Translations under genes and position numbers: made by a program
DNA from: Candidatus Hydrogenedentota bacterium
Lineage (GTDB): Bacteria > Hydrogenedentota > Hydrogenedentia > Hydrogenedentales > SLHB01
Assembly (NCBI GenBank): GCA_016209895.1
Contig: JACQVH010000256.1
Coordinates: 1-45,820, forward strand
DNA: 45,820 bases
Direction: 5' to 3'
Notes under the pieces: model-generated
Databases searched by the model: none
Told to the model about the DNA's origin: nothing
What the model saw: the letters and a program-made list of their open reading frames with translations, nothing else
Part shown: positions 8,229 to 17,089 of the stretch, piece after piece
Position numbering within the stretch: position 1 is the first letter of the stretch
How the letters are laid out: the number at the start of each line of letters is the position of its first letter

Positions 8229-8993
8229 GTGATAAGTTCGAGCCTGAGAGTGATTATCCGGATTCTGTTGCTCACACTGCACACGTCATTCTGGCTCGGC
8301 GTGCACTTTGCCGCCCGCCTTGTGGTCCTTTTCACCCCCGGCTTGGACCGAACCAGCCGCGCATTCGTTTTCCGAAACTGGGCCCGCGGCGTGGGACGTA
8401 TCGTCGGTATGCGCCTCCAAATCCGCGGCACACCGCCCCCGAGTCCGTTTTTCCTGGTTTCGAACCATCTGAGCTACCTCGACGTCTTTGTCCTGGCGCG
8501 GAATTCCGGCGGGGTATTCGTCGCGCGGGAAGATTTGCAACGTTGGCCGCTTTTCGGTTTCCTTTCATCCTTGATGAACACCATTTACATCGATCGTTTG
8601 AACCGTAGGGATACGCTGCGCGCGAACGATGCGATTTCGCTGGCCCTGGACCGCAGCGAGAATCTCATCGTGTTCGCCGAAGCCTATATTTCCTCCGGAC
8701 AGGAAGTGCGCCCTTTCAAATCCGCGCTGCTTTATTCGGCGGCGCAACAAGGCCTTCCGGTATACTACGCAACCCTGGGCTATCGAACCCCCAACGACGA
8801 TCCGCCTGCGTCGGTGGTACTCTGCTGGGCCCACGGGGAAACCTTCGGGAGACACGTCCTGCGTCTACTGCAACTCCCGCACTTTGACGCTTCGGTCACC
8901 TACGGCGACCAACCCCTCTCCGGAACCGACCGCAAAATCCTCGCCGACCAACTCTGCGCCGCCGTCCGCAAGAACTTCGTACCCATTAAATAG
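8229..8993 (+). CDS. PlsC-like lysophospholipid acyltransferase
   Basis: 254 residues, normal for 1-acyl-sn-glycerol-3-phosphate acyltransferases, which make phosphatidic acid at the inner membrane. Residues 5-35 are hydrophobic (membrane anchor). The catalytic HX4D box is NHLSYLD (about 79-85). The glycerol-phosphate box, usually FPEGTRS, is degenerate here (FAEAYISSG), so the acceptor may differ. RPFKSALL and VYYATLGY follow as in the family. The start is GTG at 8229 with AAGGA about 11 bases upstream. The stop codon TAG lies inside the first copy of the long palindrome. It is convergent with oppF. Confidence 0.82.
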   Translation: MISSSLRVIIRILLLTLHTSFWLGVHFAARLVVLFTPGLDRTSRAFVFRNWARGVGRIVGMRLQIRGTPPPSPFFLVSNHLSYLDVFVLARNSGGVFVAREDLQRWPLFGFLSSLMNTIYIDRLNRRDTLRANDAISLALDRSENLIVFAEAYISSGQEVRPFKSALLYSAAQQGLPVYYATLGYRTPNDDPPASVVLCWAHGETFGRHVLRLLQLPHFDASVTYGDQPLSGTDRKILADQLCAAVRKNFVPIK

Positions 8994-9045
8994 GGACAGC
9001 CACCTATTATTTGAAGCAAATAATAGGTGGCTGTCCCTATTTAAT
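8985..9045. repeat. Long palindromic repeat, copy 1 (perfect 29-bp arms)
   Basis: Left arm 8985-9013 and right arm 9017-9045 are exact reverse complements, with a 3-base AAG loop. The arms contain AAATAGGGACAG and CACCTATTATTTG. The plsC stop TAG (8991-8993) is inside the left arm, and the oppF stop (9052-9054) is 6 bases beyond the right arm. The length, the position between convergent genes and the related copies at 21583 and 27726 mark it as a dispersed element. A bidirectional terminator role is plausible. Confidence 0.92.
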
Positions 9046-9051
9046 ACTGGG

Positions 9052-10038
9052 TCATCGGATCGAATCCAACTTCAGGCAGGTCGCGGCGTGGCCAGGCTCC
9101 CGTTCGTCAAACGCCGGGACTTGGCATTTGCAACGCTCGTCGGCATATGGACACCGCGGGTGAAAGGCGCAACCTGCCGGGGGATTCAGCGGCGAGGGCG
9201 GCTCGCCGGGAAGGAACTGCCGCATGCGGGCGCGGTCTCGTTTGGGGTCCGGTATGGGGATCGCGTGGAGCAACGCGCGAGTGTACGGATGCAGCGGATT
9301 CATGAACACGCGCTCAGTGGGCCCGATTTCCACGATTTTCCCAAGATACATCACCGCGATCCGTTGCGAAATGTGCCGAACCACTGCCAAGTCATGCGAG
9401 ATGAAGACGAGCGTCAGGCCGGTGCTCTTGCAGAGACCGGCAATCAAATTCAGAATCTGTGCCTGCACCGATACGTCGAGCGCCGACACCGGCTCGTCGG
9501 CAACGAGCAGTTTGGGCTTCAACGCGAGCGCGCGTGCAATTGCGATCCGTTGTCGTTGGCCGCCGGAAAATTCGTGCGGATACTTCCGCATATCGCGCGC
9601 CGACAAGCCAACCGATTCCAATAACTCCACAACGCGAGAAACCGTGCCCTGGCGCGGCGCCAACCGATGGGCGCGCAACGGTTCGGCCAACGCGTCCAAT
9701 ACCGTCATGCGTGGATTGAGCGACGCGTATGGGTCTTGGAAGACCATTTGCAGAGATCGACGCGTCTTCTTGAGCGCCGCGTGCGAAAGACCCCTAAGAT
9801 CTACGCCATCGAACTTGATCTGCCCGCCCGTCGCCGGAACCAGTTGAACTATGGTCCGCGCCAAAGTGGATTTTCCGCAGCCCGACTCGCCCACCAGCCC
9901 TGTGACTTCTCCGGGTTGCACGTCGAGCGTGACCCCATCTACGGCCTTCACCATCGCCGTCCGTCGCCCGAACGGGAGACCGACCCGAACCGGGAAATAG
10001 GTCCTGACATCCTGAAGTTCGAGAAGCGGCTGCATCAT
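9052..10038 (-). CDS. oppF: Oligopeptide ABC transporter ATPase, OppF/DppF type
   Basis: 328 residues. It hydrolyses ATP at the inner membrane to drive peptide import, paired with OppD. Walker A is [13 protein letters not shown], the signature is FSGGQRQRIAIARAL, and Walker B is LLVADEPVSALD. The C-terminal oligopeptide/dipeptide extension follows: HPYTRALLHAIP, then GCAFHPRCPYADERC with the paired cysteines seen in iron-sulfur-type Opp/Dpp ATPases. The ATG at 10038 overlaps the oppD stop by ATGA, so translation is coupled. It is the last gene of the operon and ends 6 bases from palindrome copy 1. Confidence 0.93.
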   Translation of the reverse strand: MMQPLLELQDVRTYFPVRVGLPFGRRTAMVKAVDGVTLDVQPGEVTGLVGESGCGKSTLARTIVQLVPATGGQIKFDGVDLRGLSHAALKKTRRSLQMVFQDPYASLNPRMTVLDALAEPLRAHRLAPRQGTVSRVVELLESVGLSARDMRKYPHEFSGGQRQRIAIARALALKPKLLVADEPVSALDVSVQAQILNLIAGLCKSTGLTLVFISHDLAVVRHISQRIAVMYLGKIVEIGPTERVFMNPLHPYTRALLHAIPIPDPKRDRARMRQFLPGEPPSPLNPPAGCAFHPRCPYADERCKCQVPAFDEREPGHAATCLKLDSIR

Positions 10039-11009
10039 ATCTCCCCGGCTTGCACGCGCAGACACGCCGAGGCGTGGTCGTCACCGACCGGCTGCAAGGA
10101 CACCGGAGTTTCTCGGCACGCGTCAACCACGTGAGGACAACGCGGCGCGAACGGGCAGCCCCGTATCTCGCCCAACAAATCGGGTGGGCGTCCCGGCACA
10201 TTGAGCAACGGTTGACCCGGCTGGTGCGCGGCCGGAAGCGTCTCCAAGAGCGCCTTGGTGTACGGATGTCGAGGCCTATAGAAGATGGCGTCGGTACCGG
10301 CGCTCTCCACGATCCGTCCCGCATACATGACCAATACGCGGTCGCACGTGCCCGCCACAATACCCATGTCGTGCGTGATCAGCGCGACCGCCGCCCCCGT
10401 CTCCTGTTGAGCCTTCTTGATGACGGCTAGCACTTGCGCTTGTACCGTCACGTCGAGGGCGGTGGTGGGTTCGTCCGCGATCAACAGTTGCGGCCCCGTG
10501 ATCATCGCCATGGCGATCATGACGCGCTGGCGAAGTCCCCCGGAAAGTTGATGCGGATACGCGCGCATGCGGCGTTCGGCGTCCGGGATGCCGACGTTTT
10601 GCAGGGCGGTCACGGCTCGTGACCAGGCCTCTCGGCGGGAACACGACGGGTGCAGACGTAACGGTTCCATGACCTGCGTCCCCACCCGCAGATACGGATT
10701 CAGCGCGGACATCGGGTCCTGAAAAATCATCGCGATGTGCCGCCCGCGTATCGCGCGGAGTTGGCCCGTTGTACAACGCAGCAGGTCCCTTCCGTTGAAA
10801 TGCGCCGTACCGCTCTCGATGCGACCCGGCGGCGACGGAATCAAGCCCAGCAATGACAGAAACGTCACCGACTTGCCGCAGCCGGATTCGCCCACGATGC
10901 CCACGGTCTCGCCGCGCTCGATCGAAAACGAAACACTATCCACGGCATGGACGACGCCATGGCGCAGATGAAACCGCAGGCGAAGGTCCTTTACGGAAAG
11001 TACCGACAT
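10035..11009 (-). CDS. oppD: Oligopeptide ABC transporter ATPase, OppD/DppD type
   Basis: 324 residues. It is the second ATPase of the importer. Motifs: Walker [16 protein letters not shown], signature [15 protein letters not shown], Walker [15 protein letters not shown], then [13 protein letters not shown] and a cysteine-containing tail [15 protein letters not shown]. The start is ATG 11009, 18 bases after oppC, with a weak GAGG ribosome site. The stop overlaps oppF. Confidence 0.93.
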   Translation of the reverse strand: MSVLSVKDLRLRFHLRHGVVHAVDSVSFSIERGETVGIVGESGCGKSVTFLSLLGLIPSPPGRIESGTAHFNGRDLLRCTTGQLRAIRGRHIAMIFQDPMSALNPYLRVGTQVMEPLRLHPSCSRREAWSRAVTALQNVGIPDAERRMRAYPHQLSGGLRQRVMIAMAMITGPQLLIADEPTTALDVTVQAQVLAVIKKAQQETGAAVALITHDMGIVAGTCDRVLVMYAGRIVESAGTDAIFYRPRHPYTKALLETLPAAHQPGQPLLNVPGRPPDLLGEIRGCPFAPRCPHVVDACRETPVSLQPVGDDHASACLRVQAGEI

Positions 11010-11027
11010 GAAAACCTCGACTGGAAT

Positions 11028-11912
11028 TCAATCTTTTCCGGCGCGGGGATCGAGTGCATCGCGAAGTCCATCACCAAGAAAATTGAGAGAAAACAGCGTG
11101 AGCGACAATACGATGCTCGGAAAGACCACGAGCCAGGGGAAGTCCTCCATGGTCTCGACCCCTTCCTTGATCAGCAGGCCCCAGGAACTCATCGGCGCTT
11201 GAACGCCCAACCCCAGAAAACTCAGAAATGCTTCCAACAGCATGACCTGGGGGATGGTCAGCGTGCAGTACACGATGATCGGCCCGAGTGAGTTCGGGAT
11301 TAGATGCCGAAACAGGATACGACGCCGAGAATAACCAAGCACGACCGCCGCTTCTATGAATTCCTTCTTCCGGAGCGACATAACCTGACCGCGCACGATA
11401 CGCGCCATCGTGAGCCATTCGACGGCGCCGATCGCCAGGAAGAGTAGAACAAGATTCCGGCCCAGGTACACCATAAGAATAATGACGAGGATCGTAAACG
11501 GCAACGTGTACAGGATGTCCACGACTCGCATCATTACCGAATCCGTACGCCCGCCCAGAAAACCCGCCAGCGCGCCGTAGGTGACGCCGATGAGCAGTGA
11601 CACCGCGGTAGCCGCGAAGCCAACCATGAACGAGACTCGTCCCCCGTATAGAATTCTCGTGAGCAAGTCGCGGCCGAGTTGATCCGTACCCAACCAATGG
11701 GCTTGGCGCGGAGCTACGGAGCCGAGCTCGAGGTTCTGGGCCTCATACGAATAGGGTGCCATCCACGGCGTAATGACGCACAGGAAGAGCATGACAATAA
11801 GCACGCCGCCGCCGCCGACCGCGGCCCGGTTCTGCCGGAGCCGTCGCCAGGCATCCTGCCCAAGCGAGCTCCCCTTCTCGGCCTCAAGCATCGGCTGCGG
11901 CTGCGCGTCCAT
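11028..11912 (-). CDS. oppC: Oligopeptide ABC transporter permease, OppC/DppC type
   Basis: 294 residues. It is one of the two membrane channel subunits. The cytoplasmic N-terminus leads into a first membrane segment (about residues 30-55), then the OppC signature HWLGTDQLGRDLLTRILYG, and five further membrane segments. The EAA loop that contacts the ATPase is KKEFIEAAVVLGYS. I chose ATG 11912, five bases after the oppB stop. An in-frame GTG at 11948 would overlap oppB by 31 bases and is less likely. Confidence 0.92.
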   Translation of the reverse strand: MDAQPQPMLEAEKGSSLGQDAWRRLRQNRAAVGGGGVLIVMLFLCVITPWMAPYSYEAQNLELGSVAPRQAHWLGTDQLGRDLLTRILYGGRVSFMVGFAATAVSLLIGVTYGALAGFLGGRTDSVMMRVVDILYTLPFTILVIILMVYLGRNLVLLFLAIGAVEWLTMARIVRGQVMSLRKKEFIEAAVVLGYSRRRILFRHLIPNSLGPIIVYCTLTIPQVMLLEAFLSFLGLGVQAPMSSWGLLIKEGVETMEDFPWLVVFPSIVLSLTLFSLNFLGDGLRDALDPRAGKD

Positions 11913-11917
11913 ATCGC

Positions 11918-12835
11918 TCAACTCAGGCGCACTCGCGGGTCCAGCCACGCCTGGACGATGTCCACAATCAAGTTGAAAAGCAAGATCAGCCCGGCGTAGA
12001 ACAGCACCGTGCCCATGATCATCGTGTAGTCCCGATTAAACGCGGCTTGAATGAATTCGCGTCCCAATCCCGGCACCTGGAAAATCGTCTCCACCACAAA
12101 CGACCCGGTCAGCAGCCCCGCCGCCGCCGGACCCAGAAACGTGACCACGGGCTGCATCCCACCCCACAGCGCATGGCGCAGCACAACGCCGGTTTCGGAC
12201 ACACCTTTCGCGCGGGCTGTACGCACAAAATCCTGCGCAAGCATTTCGAGCATCCCAGCGCGACTCAGCCGAGCCACGTACGCGGCGTAGGCCGCGCCCA
12301 GTGTGATCGAAGGAAGCACCTTATCCTGCTGCAAGTCCCACCCAGCCACCGGAAACCATTCCAGCCAAAGCGCGAACACGAGCACCAGCAACGGTCCCAA
12401 AACAAAGTTGGGGATGCAGATGCCCGCCATGGCGAGCGACATCGGTACGTGGTCGGTCGCGGTGTTCGGTCGAAGCGCGGCCAAGAATCCCGCCGCCAGG
12501 CCGATGAGCAGCGCCACGCCCAAGGCATAAAGGCCGAGCTCCAGAGATACCGGAAAGCGCAGCGCGATCCACTCGCTCACCGTCAGAGTCGGCTTCTTGA
12601 AGGACGGACCCAGGTCCCCGTGCGCCAAATCTCGAAGGTAATCAAAGTACTGGACGTACAAGGGCGCGTCCAAATTGTAATACTCGTTCAAACGCTTGAG
12701 CACTTCCTCGGGCACCGCACGTTCCGCGGCGAAGGGACCTCCGGGCGCCAGTCGGATGAGGAAAAAAGTCAGCGTTACGATGATGAAGAACACCGGCACG
12801 AATTCGAGCAGACGGCGTAGGACAAATCTCAGCAT
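11918..12835 (-). CDS. oppB: Oligopeptide ABC transporter permease, OppB/DppB type
   Basis: 305 residues. It is the partner channel subunit. The N-terminus MLRFVLRRLLEFVPVFFII is the typical first membrane segment of OppB, followed by RLAPGGPF and the NLDAPLYVQYFDYL region. Six membrane segments are visible, and the EAA-type loop is QDFVRTARAKGVSE. The start has a close GAGGA ribosome site. It lies 25 bases after oppA. Confidence 0.93.
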   Translation of the reverse strand: MLRFVLRRLLEFVPVFFIIVTLTFFLIRLAPGGPFAAERAVPEEVLKRLNEYYNLDAPLYVQYFDYLRDLAHGDLGPSFKKPTLTVSEWIALRFPVSLELGLYALGVALLIGLAAGFLAALRPNTATDHVPMSLAMAGICIPNFVLGPLLVLVFALWLEWFPVAGWDLQQDKVLPSITLGAAYAAYVARLSRAGMLEMLAQDFVRTARAKGVSETGVVLRHALWGGMQPVVTFLGPAAAGLLTGSFVVETIFQVPGLGREFIQAAFNRDYTMIMGTVLFYAGLILLFNLIVDIVQAWLDPRVRLS

Positions 12836-12860
12836 CCATTCCTCGCGCTTTTCGTAACTT

Positions 12861-14486
12861 TCATTTCGCTCCGCACGTCTCGAAATACACGTTCTTGTAA
12901 ATCACGTAGCCTAGCAAATTCTCATCCCAGCCCTTGAGCTCCGGCACGCGCAAATAAACCCTCCGGTATAGGTAGATCGGCGCGATGGGCGCTTGGTCGA
13001 GAAGAATGCGCTCCGCTTCTTGAAACAATCGGTACCGCTCGCCTTGCTCCGGTGTTTTCGCCGCTCGCCCGATCAGTTCGTCGTACCGGGCGTCGGAGAA
13101 CCCCGTGCGATTATTGCCCCCACCGGTCAGAAAACAATCGAGGAAAGAATTGGGGTCATAATAGTCGCCAATCCACGAGGATCGTGCAACGTAGTAATCC
13201 ATGTTCGTGAGGGCGTCCAAATAGACTTTCCAGTCTTGGTTGACCAACGTCACGCTCGCGTTCAGGTTTTTCTTCCACATCTGCTGCACTGCCTCCGCGA
13301 TCAGCTTGTGCTCTTCGCTGGTATTGAAAAGCAGCTCGACGGGCGGCAGGCCGCGGCCGTCCGGAAAACCCGCCTCTGCCAGCAACCGTTTGGCCGCCGC
13401 CACGTCATACGGAATGGACGCCGTGCACGTGTAGCCGGCCGTATTCGGCGGAGTGAAGCAGGCCGTCGGTTCATAGGCTCCGTGGAGGAGATTCTTCGTG
13501 ATCAGTTCACGATCAATGCTCATCGCAAAGGCGCGCCGTACCCGCACGTCCGTGAAGGGCGCGCGCGCGCAGTTGAAACGGTAGAAGTAGCTGCCCAGGA
13601 ACGGATGCATACGAAGATACTGCGGCATGGTCGCACGGAACTTTGGCAGCCGGCTCTTGCGCACCGCGTCGGTGACGTGCAGACCTCCCGCGCGGAAAGT
13701 AAGTTCTTCGGTCTGGAGGTTGTCAATCGGATAAAAGTTGATTTCCTTCAATCGCACCGCATTCGCATCCCAATAATATGGATTCTTCGCGACCGTAATG
13801 ATGCGGTTCGGCCACCATTTCGTTAGAAGGAACGGTCCGTTGCTGACCATGTTCCCCGCCTGAGTCCATTTCGTGCCGCGCTCATCTATGCGCCCGAACC
13901 GCTCGATGTTGGCGCGATGTACCGGGAAGAAGGAGAAGTGGATTTGCATGGCCGGGAAATACGGCGTCGGATTCTCAAGCGTCACTTCCAGTGTGCGCTC
14001 ATCCAACGCCCGCGCCCCGACTTGGCCGAAATCCGTCAGACGCCCCTCATTGAACACCTTGGCGTTCCAGATGCAATGCAACATATAGGCGTATTCGGAA
14101 CCCAGACCGGGGGAGAGATTTCGCTGCCAGGCGTACACGTAATCGTGCGCCGTTACCGGGTCGCCGTTCGACCATTTGGCGTTCTCCCGAATGGTGAACC
14201 GGTATACCTTCCCGTCGTCCGACACCGTCCACGATTCTGCGGCTGCGGGCTTAGGCTCGAGCGTAGTCCCGTCCAGCGTGGCGAGACCCTCGAACAGCGA
14301 GGTCAGGATTTTGTGTTCCGTGAAGCCCGACACCAAGTGCGGGTCCAGCGCCTGTGGTTCCGCCCCATTCCCCATATGAAGCACGCCCTCTCGGATACCA
14401 ATCGCCGCCCGATCCTCGCGAAATAGGCAGCCGGTAAACGCCGCCGTCGAGACTACCGTGAGTATACCTATGCGGATGGGCTTCAC
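12861..14486 (-). CDS. oppA: Peptide-binding lipoprotein, OppA (SBP family 5)
   Basis: 541 residues, the usual size for OppA/DppA. It captures peptides in the periplasm for the OppBCDF importer. I place the start at GTG 14486. From there the protein has a basic N-terminus (MKPIR), a hydrophobic core and a lipobox AFTGC with Cys20, so it is a membrane-anchored lipoprotein. This start also lies about 50 bases downstream of a good promoter, whereas longer in-frame starts would lie upstream of it. Family features include GNGAEPQALDPHLVSG, the AESWTVSDDGKVYRFTIRE strand, WSNGDPVTAHDYVYAWQR and the C-terminal YLYRRVYLRVPELKGW. It is the first gene of oppABCDF. Confidence 0.92.
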   Translation of the reverse strand: MKPIRIGILTVVSTAAFTGCLFREDRAAIGIREGVLHMGNGAEPQALDPHLVSGFTEHKILTSLFEGLATLDGTTLEPKPAAAESWTVSDDGKVYRFTIRENAKWSNGDPVTAHDYVYAWQRNLSPGLGSEYAYMLHCIWNAKVFNEGRLTDFGQVGARALDERTLEVTLENPTPYFPAMQIHFSFFPVHRANIERFGRIDERGTKWTQAGNMVSNGPFLLTKWWPNRIITVAKNPYYWDANAVRLKEINFYPIDNLQTEELTFRAGGLHVTDAVRKSRLPKFRATMPQYLRMHPFLGSYFYRFNCARAPFTDVRVRRAFAMSIDRELITKNLLHGAYEPTACFTPPNTAGYTCTASIPYDVAAAKRLLAEAGFPDGRGLPPVELLFNTSEEHKLIAEAVQQMWKKNLNASVTLVNQDWKVYLDALTNMDYYVARSSWIGDYYDPNSFLDCFLTGGGNNRTGFSDARYDELIGRAAKTPEQGERYRLFQEAERILLDQAPIAPIYLYRRVYLRVPELKGWDENLLGYVIYKNVYFETCGAK

Positions 14487-14541
14487 GAGTCGTTGTCCGC
14501 TCCTGACTCCGGCTACAGTAAATCCCTCGTGGACACACGCG

Positions 14542-14571
14542 ATTATACCGGCTGCCTGACCCAATTCCCAA
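14542..14571 (-). promoter_or_regulatory. Candidate promoter of the opp operon
   Basis: On the minus strand a perfect TATAAT (14542-14547) lies 18 bases from TTGGGA (14566-14571). The start site would be near 14535, leaving a leader of about 49 bases to the GTG at 14486. This supports the shorter oppA start. Confidence 0.5.
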
Positions 14572-14576
14572 GGCAG

Positions 14577-14601
14577 CACGACACGATTGCCAATTGTCGT
14601 G
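14577..14601. promoter_or_regulatory. Possible regulator-binding dyad upstream of the opp -35
   Basis: CACGACA (14577-14583) and TGTCGTG (14595-14601) are exact reverse complements with an 11-base spacer that itself contains ATTG-C-CAAT. The dyad ends 5 bases upstream of the -35 hexamer, a typical place for an activator site. The binding protein is unknown. Confidence 0.35.
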
Positions 14602-14852
14602 GCCTTGACGCCCGCGCCGAACTTGTGCGAGGTTCAGTTCGCAGACTTCGGGGCCTTGCGGTCTCCACTATGCGCAAAGGAGTCCTCAACTGACCTGCGC
14701 CTCGTCCATCGCCGCAATTGTGAATTCGAGGCGTATCTCCGGCGGCTGGTCCTCCACCCCGACCCACCGGCGGAGGAATTCAAACATCGGATGAGCGACG
14801 AATGCCAGCGACGAGCGCTACATCCATACGTGAACGGCCTGGGGCAGTGCGG

Positions 14853-15350
14853 TCATTTTGCTTTGGTGATTTTCTCTCCGTTGAACTCGAGACCGTACCC
14901 CACAATGTCGAGGAAGTGTTCTTCACCTTTATCGTCGTAGATTCGGACGCGGCTGCCGACAACTTCCCATTTAGCGCAGACCCGTCCGTTCATCGCCCAG
15001 CGCCCATCCGGCAGGAACTGCATCCAGATGACGTCCTGTTCCCACTGGGTTCCGGCGAGGGACGCAGCGGTGAGGTAAGCCGCTGGCGCGGGCGGGTCCG
15101 GCGGCTTGGACGCCTCCTCGGTTTTCAGCTCGGGGGCGGCGGGAATCTCTACAACCGGTTCTGGCGGGGGTTGAACGACTGGCTCAACGGGTTCGGGCCG
15201 AGGCGCAGGGGCAGATTGAATGGGCCGGGGCGGGATCTGCGCACTTTCCGGAACATCGGATGGGGCAGGTGTGGTCTTCCAGACGGCAATGGCGCCAACG
15301 CATGCAAGAAGCAGTGACACCACGACAATCAGAACATTCCTCGACTTCAT
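14853..15350 (-). CDS. Membrane-anchored protein with proline-rich linker and small C-terminal beta domain
   Basis: 165 residues, family not recognised. Residues 1-24 form an N-terminal membrane anchor or signal (MKSRNVLIVVVSLLLACVGAIAVW). Residues 27-90 are a proline/glutamate-rich linker (PAPRPEPVEPVV and similar). Residues 95-165 look like a compact beta domain (GTQWEQDVIWMQFLPDGRWAMNG, then KWEVVGSRVRIYDD and FNGEKI), reminiscent of lipocalin-like or META-type small domains. The start has GGGAG about 10 bases upstream. It lies downstream of the PqaA-like gene on the same strand, separated by a strong hairpin. The role is unknown. Confidence 0.65.
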   Translation of the reverse strand: MKSRNVLIVVVSLLLACVGAIAVWKTTPAPSDVPESAQIPPRPIQSAPAPRPEPVEPVVQPPPEPVVEIPAAPELKTEEASKPPDPPAPAAYLTAASLAGTQWEQDVIWMQFLPDGRWAMNGRVCAKWEVVGSRVRIYDDKGEEHFLDIVGYGLEFNGEKITKAK

Positions 15351-15436
15351 TCGGCTGTCTCCCTATCCGTAAGCAGGCTGCACGTTCACTTCGCATTAAC
15401 TCCGCTCAGGGGTTTCACCCACGTCGGCTGATCCTA

Positions 15437-15470
15437 AGCCCCGCCCCGCAGCGAACCGCGGGGCGGGGCT
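15437..15470. terminator. Very stable GC hairpin between the PqaA-like and proline-rich genes
   Basis: A perfect 13-bp stem (arms 15437-15449 and 15458-15470) with an 8-base loop AGCGAACC. It begins 33 bases past the PqaA-like stop (15503) and 87 bases before the next start. There is no T-tract on either side, so it could be a factor-dependent terminator, an RNA-stability structure or a processing site rather than a classical terminator. Confidence 0.5.
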
Positions 15471-15502
15471 CCTCGGCCAGTTAACATCTTACATTTTACA
15501 AC

Positions 15503-17089
15503 TTAGGGAAAGCAGCCCTGTTGGTAATACGGGTCTCCATCGGGATTGACCACGATCCGCGAGGTGTACTTCTCACCAGAGCCGAAGTCGCACTCCACAA
15601 AGTAGGCGGTCCACCCCTGGGGCGGTGGCGGGCAATAGCCATAGTAGTAGCCACCCTGGTTAGACAGAGGCGAACTCGTCCACGCCGCACCGATAGTCTC
15701 GAGCCGGAAATCGCGCGCGCTCGTGTTGGTCGCCTGCCACAGCGTCACTGCCTGCGGTGTGCTCGTATAGGTCACGGTGATCCCAAGGTTCCCATCGAGC
15801 GACCACGTGATGTGCGGATGGCCCGTGCCCCTCAACAGGTCGAGTCCCCAGTCGAGCAGAGCAAGGGCGGTGTTGTAGTCGTCCAACACCCCACTCATGT
15901 AGTGGTCCTGGTTGGGGAAGTACCGCAGAAACGTCTGGGCCTGGTTCGGAAGGTCCAGGTAGTAGTAGCGCGACGAATCCGACACGAAGAACTGATCGCC
16001 GGACGCGTTGACGATCAACTTCGGCATCGTGAACTTCGCGTTGTACGAATAGGGGTCTACGATCTGGATCAGACTGGGACCAAGCGGGTCGTTCCAAGCG
16101 CGGCAGAACAGGTCGAAGTCCACATAGTCCTGGATCGCCGACGAGTATGTCCCGTAGGCTTCCCAGTGATGCCTGGTCTGCATGGGGAAATTCGCCAGGT
16201 CAGCCACGAGCGGCATGATGACCTTCACGCGGGGATCAACGCCCGCGGTGAGCCAAGTGGTCCAACCGCGTTTGGAGCCCCCGAACACCAGGAAATCATC
16301 CATAAACTTGAATTCCTGCTGAACCATGTCCATGGCTTTCACGACCGCCTTGACCATAGGGTTGAGCACGGGCCATTCGTCATTGCCGGTCACGAGGTAC
16401 TTGTCAAGGCTATATGCAATGATCTCGTCCTCGGTGCGCGGGTTGCCCGGGTCATCGGGGAAGTTTAGCGGCTGACTCGGAATCTGCTGCAGATCTATAT
16501 AGTTTACGCCCAGGGCGAGGCACACCAACGAAAGAGTGCCGTCCGGCCCAGGGTGCGACAGGGGATAGCTTCCGCCGTTGATGAGCAGGAGCACGTCATC
16601 GGTGGTGAACCACGGAATTGTCCACAACGTGTCGTGCTCCCAGAGCGGGCGGTCCACTTCCGACGAGCTCCGCCAGCTCTGTGAGTTTAGCTGCTTCGTA
16701 TAATGGTCATATCCAGCGTGGCTGTGGTGGTTAATCGTCCAGTTAGTGGTAGAGGAGTCGTATTTCCCGACGTACCTCACGAGCGCGTTGGCCGGGGTTG
16801 GCGTCTGCGGCCGGAAGATCGCGTAGGCCCGCTTGTCGGACGTCACATACCACGTATAAGGATTCGGCTTCCCGGCCATGTCGCCTTCCCAGCGGTCAAA
16901 CACCCAGCCGGACGCGGGCGTGGCGCGAATAGTGCATTTCTTGAACAAGCCATAGCTGTTCGCGCCGATGTTCGGGCTGACCGTTCCCTCCCCGATCTTG
17001 CTCATCGTGACATAATACGCGCTTGCGGGAAGCGCGACAAAAAGAACTATGACAACTGGCACTGCGATTTTGAGAACGTGTGATCTCAT
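15503..17089 (-). CDS. PhoPQ-activated pathogenicity-related (PqaA-like) secreted protein
   Basis: 528 residues. Residues 1-24 are a clear signal peptide ending PASA-YY. Residues 25-90 form a beta repeat like the Listeria-type bacterial repeat (GEGTVSPN ... CTIRATPASGWVFDRWEGDMAG). The rest matches the PqaA family: LLINGGSYP, DEIIAYSLDKYLVTG, and the alpha/beta-hydrolase-like nucleophile elbow FGGSKRGWTTWL, followed by GVDPRVKVIMPLVADL. The family is named after a Salmonella PhoP-regulated gene but is common in environmental bacteria; its enzyme activity is not established. The start is firm: CAGGAG lies 9 bases before ATG 17089. The added N-terminal repeat is unusual for the family as I know it. 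Confidence 0.85.
   Translation of the reverse strand: MRSHVLKIAVPVVIVLFVALPASAYYVTMSKIGEGTVSPNIGANSYGLFKKCTIRATPASGWVFDRWEGDMAGKPNPYTWYVTSDKRAYAIFRPQTPTPANALVRYVGKYDSSTTNWTINHHSHAGYDHYTKQLNSQSWRSSSEVDRPLWEHDTLWTIPWFTTDDVLLLINGGSYPLSHPGPDGTLSLVCLALGVNYIDLQQIPSQPLNFPDDPGNPRTEDEIIAYSLDKYLVTGNDEWPVLNPMVKAVVKAMDMVQQEFKFMDDFLVFGGSKRGWTTWLTAGVDPRVKVIMPLVADLANFPMQTRHHWEAYGTYSSAIQDYVDFDLFCRAWNDPLGPSLIQIVDPYSYNAKFTMPKLIVNASGDQFFVSDSSRYYYLDLPNQAQTFLRYFPNQDHYMSGVLDDYNTALALLDWGLDLLRGTGHPHITWSLDGNLGITVTYTSTPQAVTLWQATNTSARDFRLETIGAAWTSSPLSNQGGYYYGYCPPPPQGWTAYFVECDFGSGEKYTSRIVVNPDGDPYYQQGCFP

Larger units (their letters stand above)
14487..14852. other. 366-base intergenic region upstream of oppA
   Basis: It holds the candidate opp promoter (14542-14571) and a 25-bp dyad (14577-14601). 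The rest shows no open frame with a convincing ribosome site or recognisable product on either strand. Confidence 0.6.
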
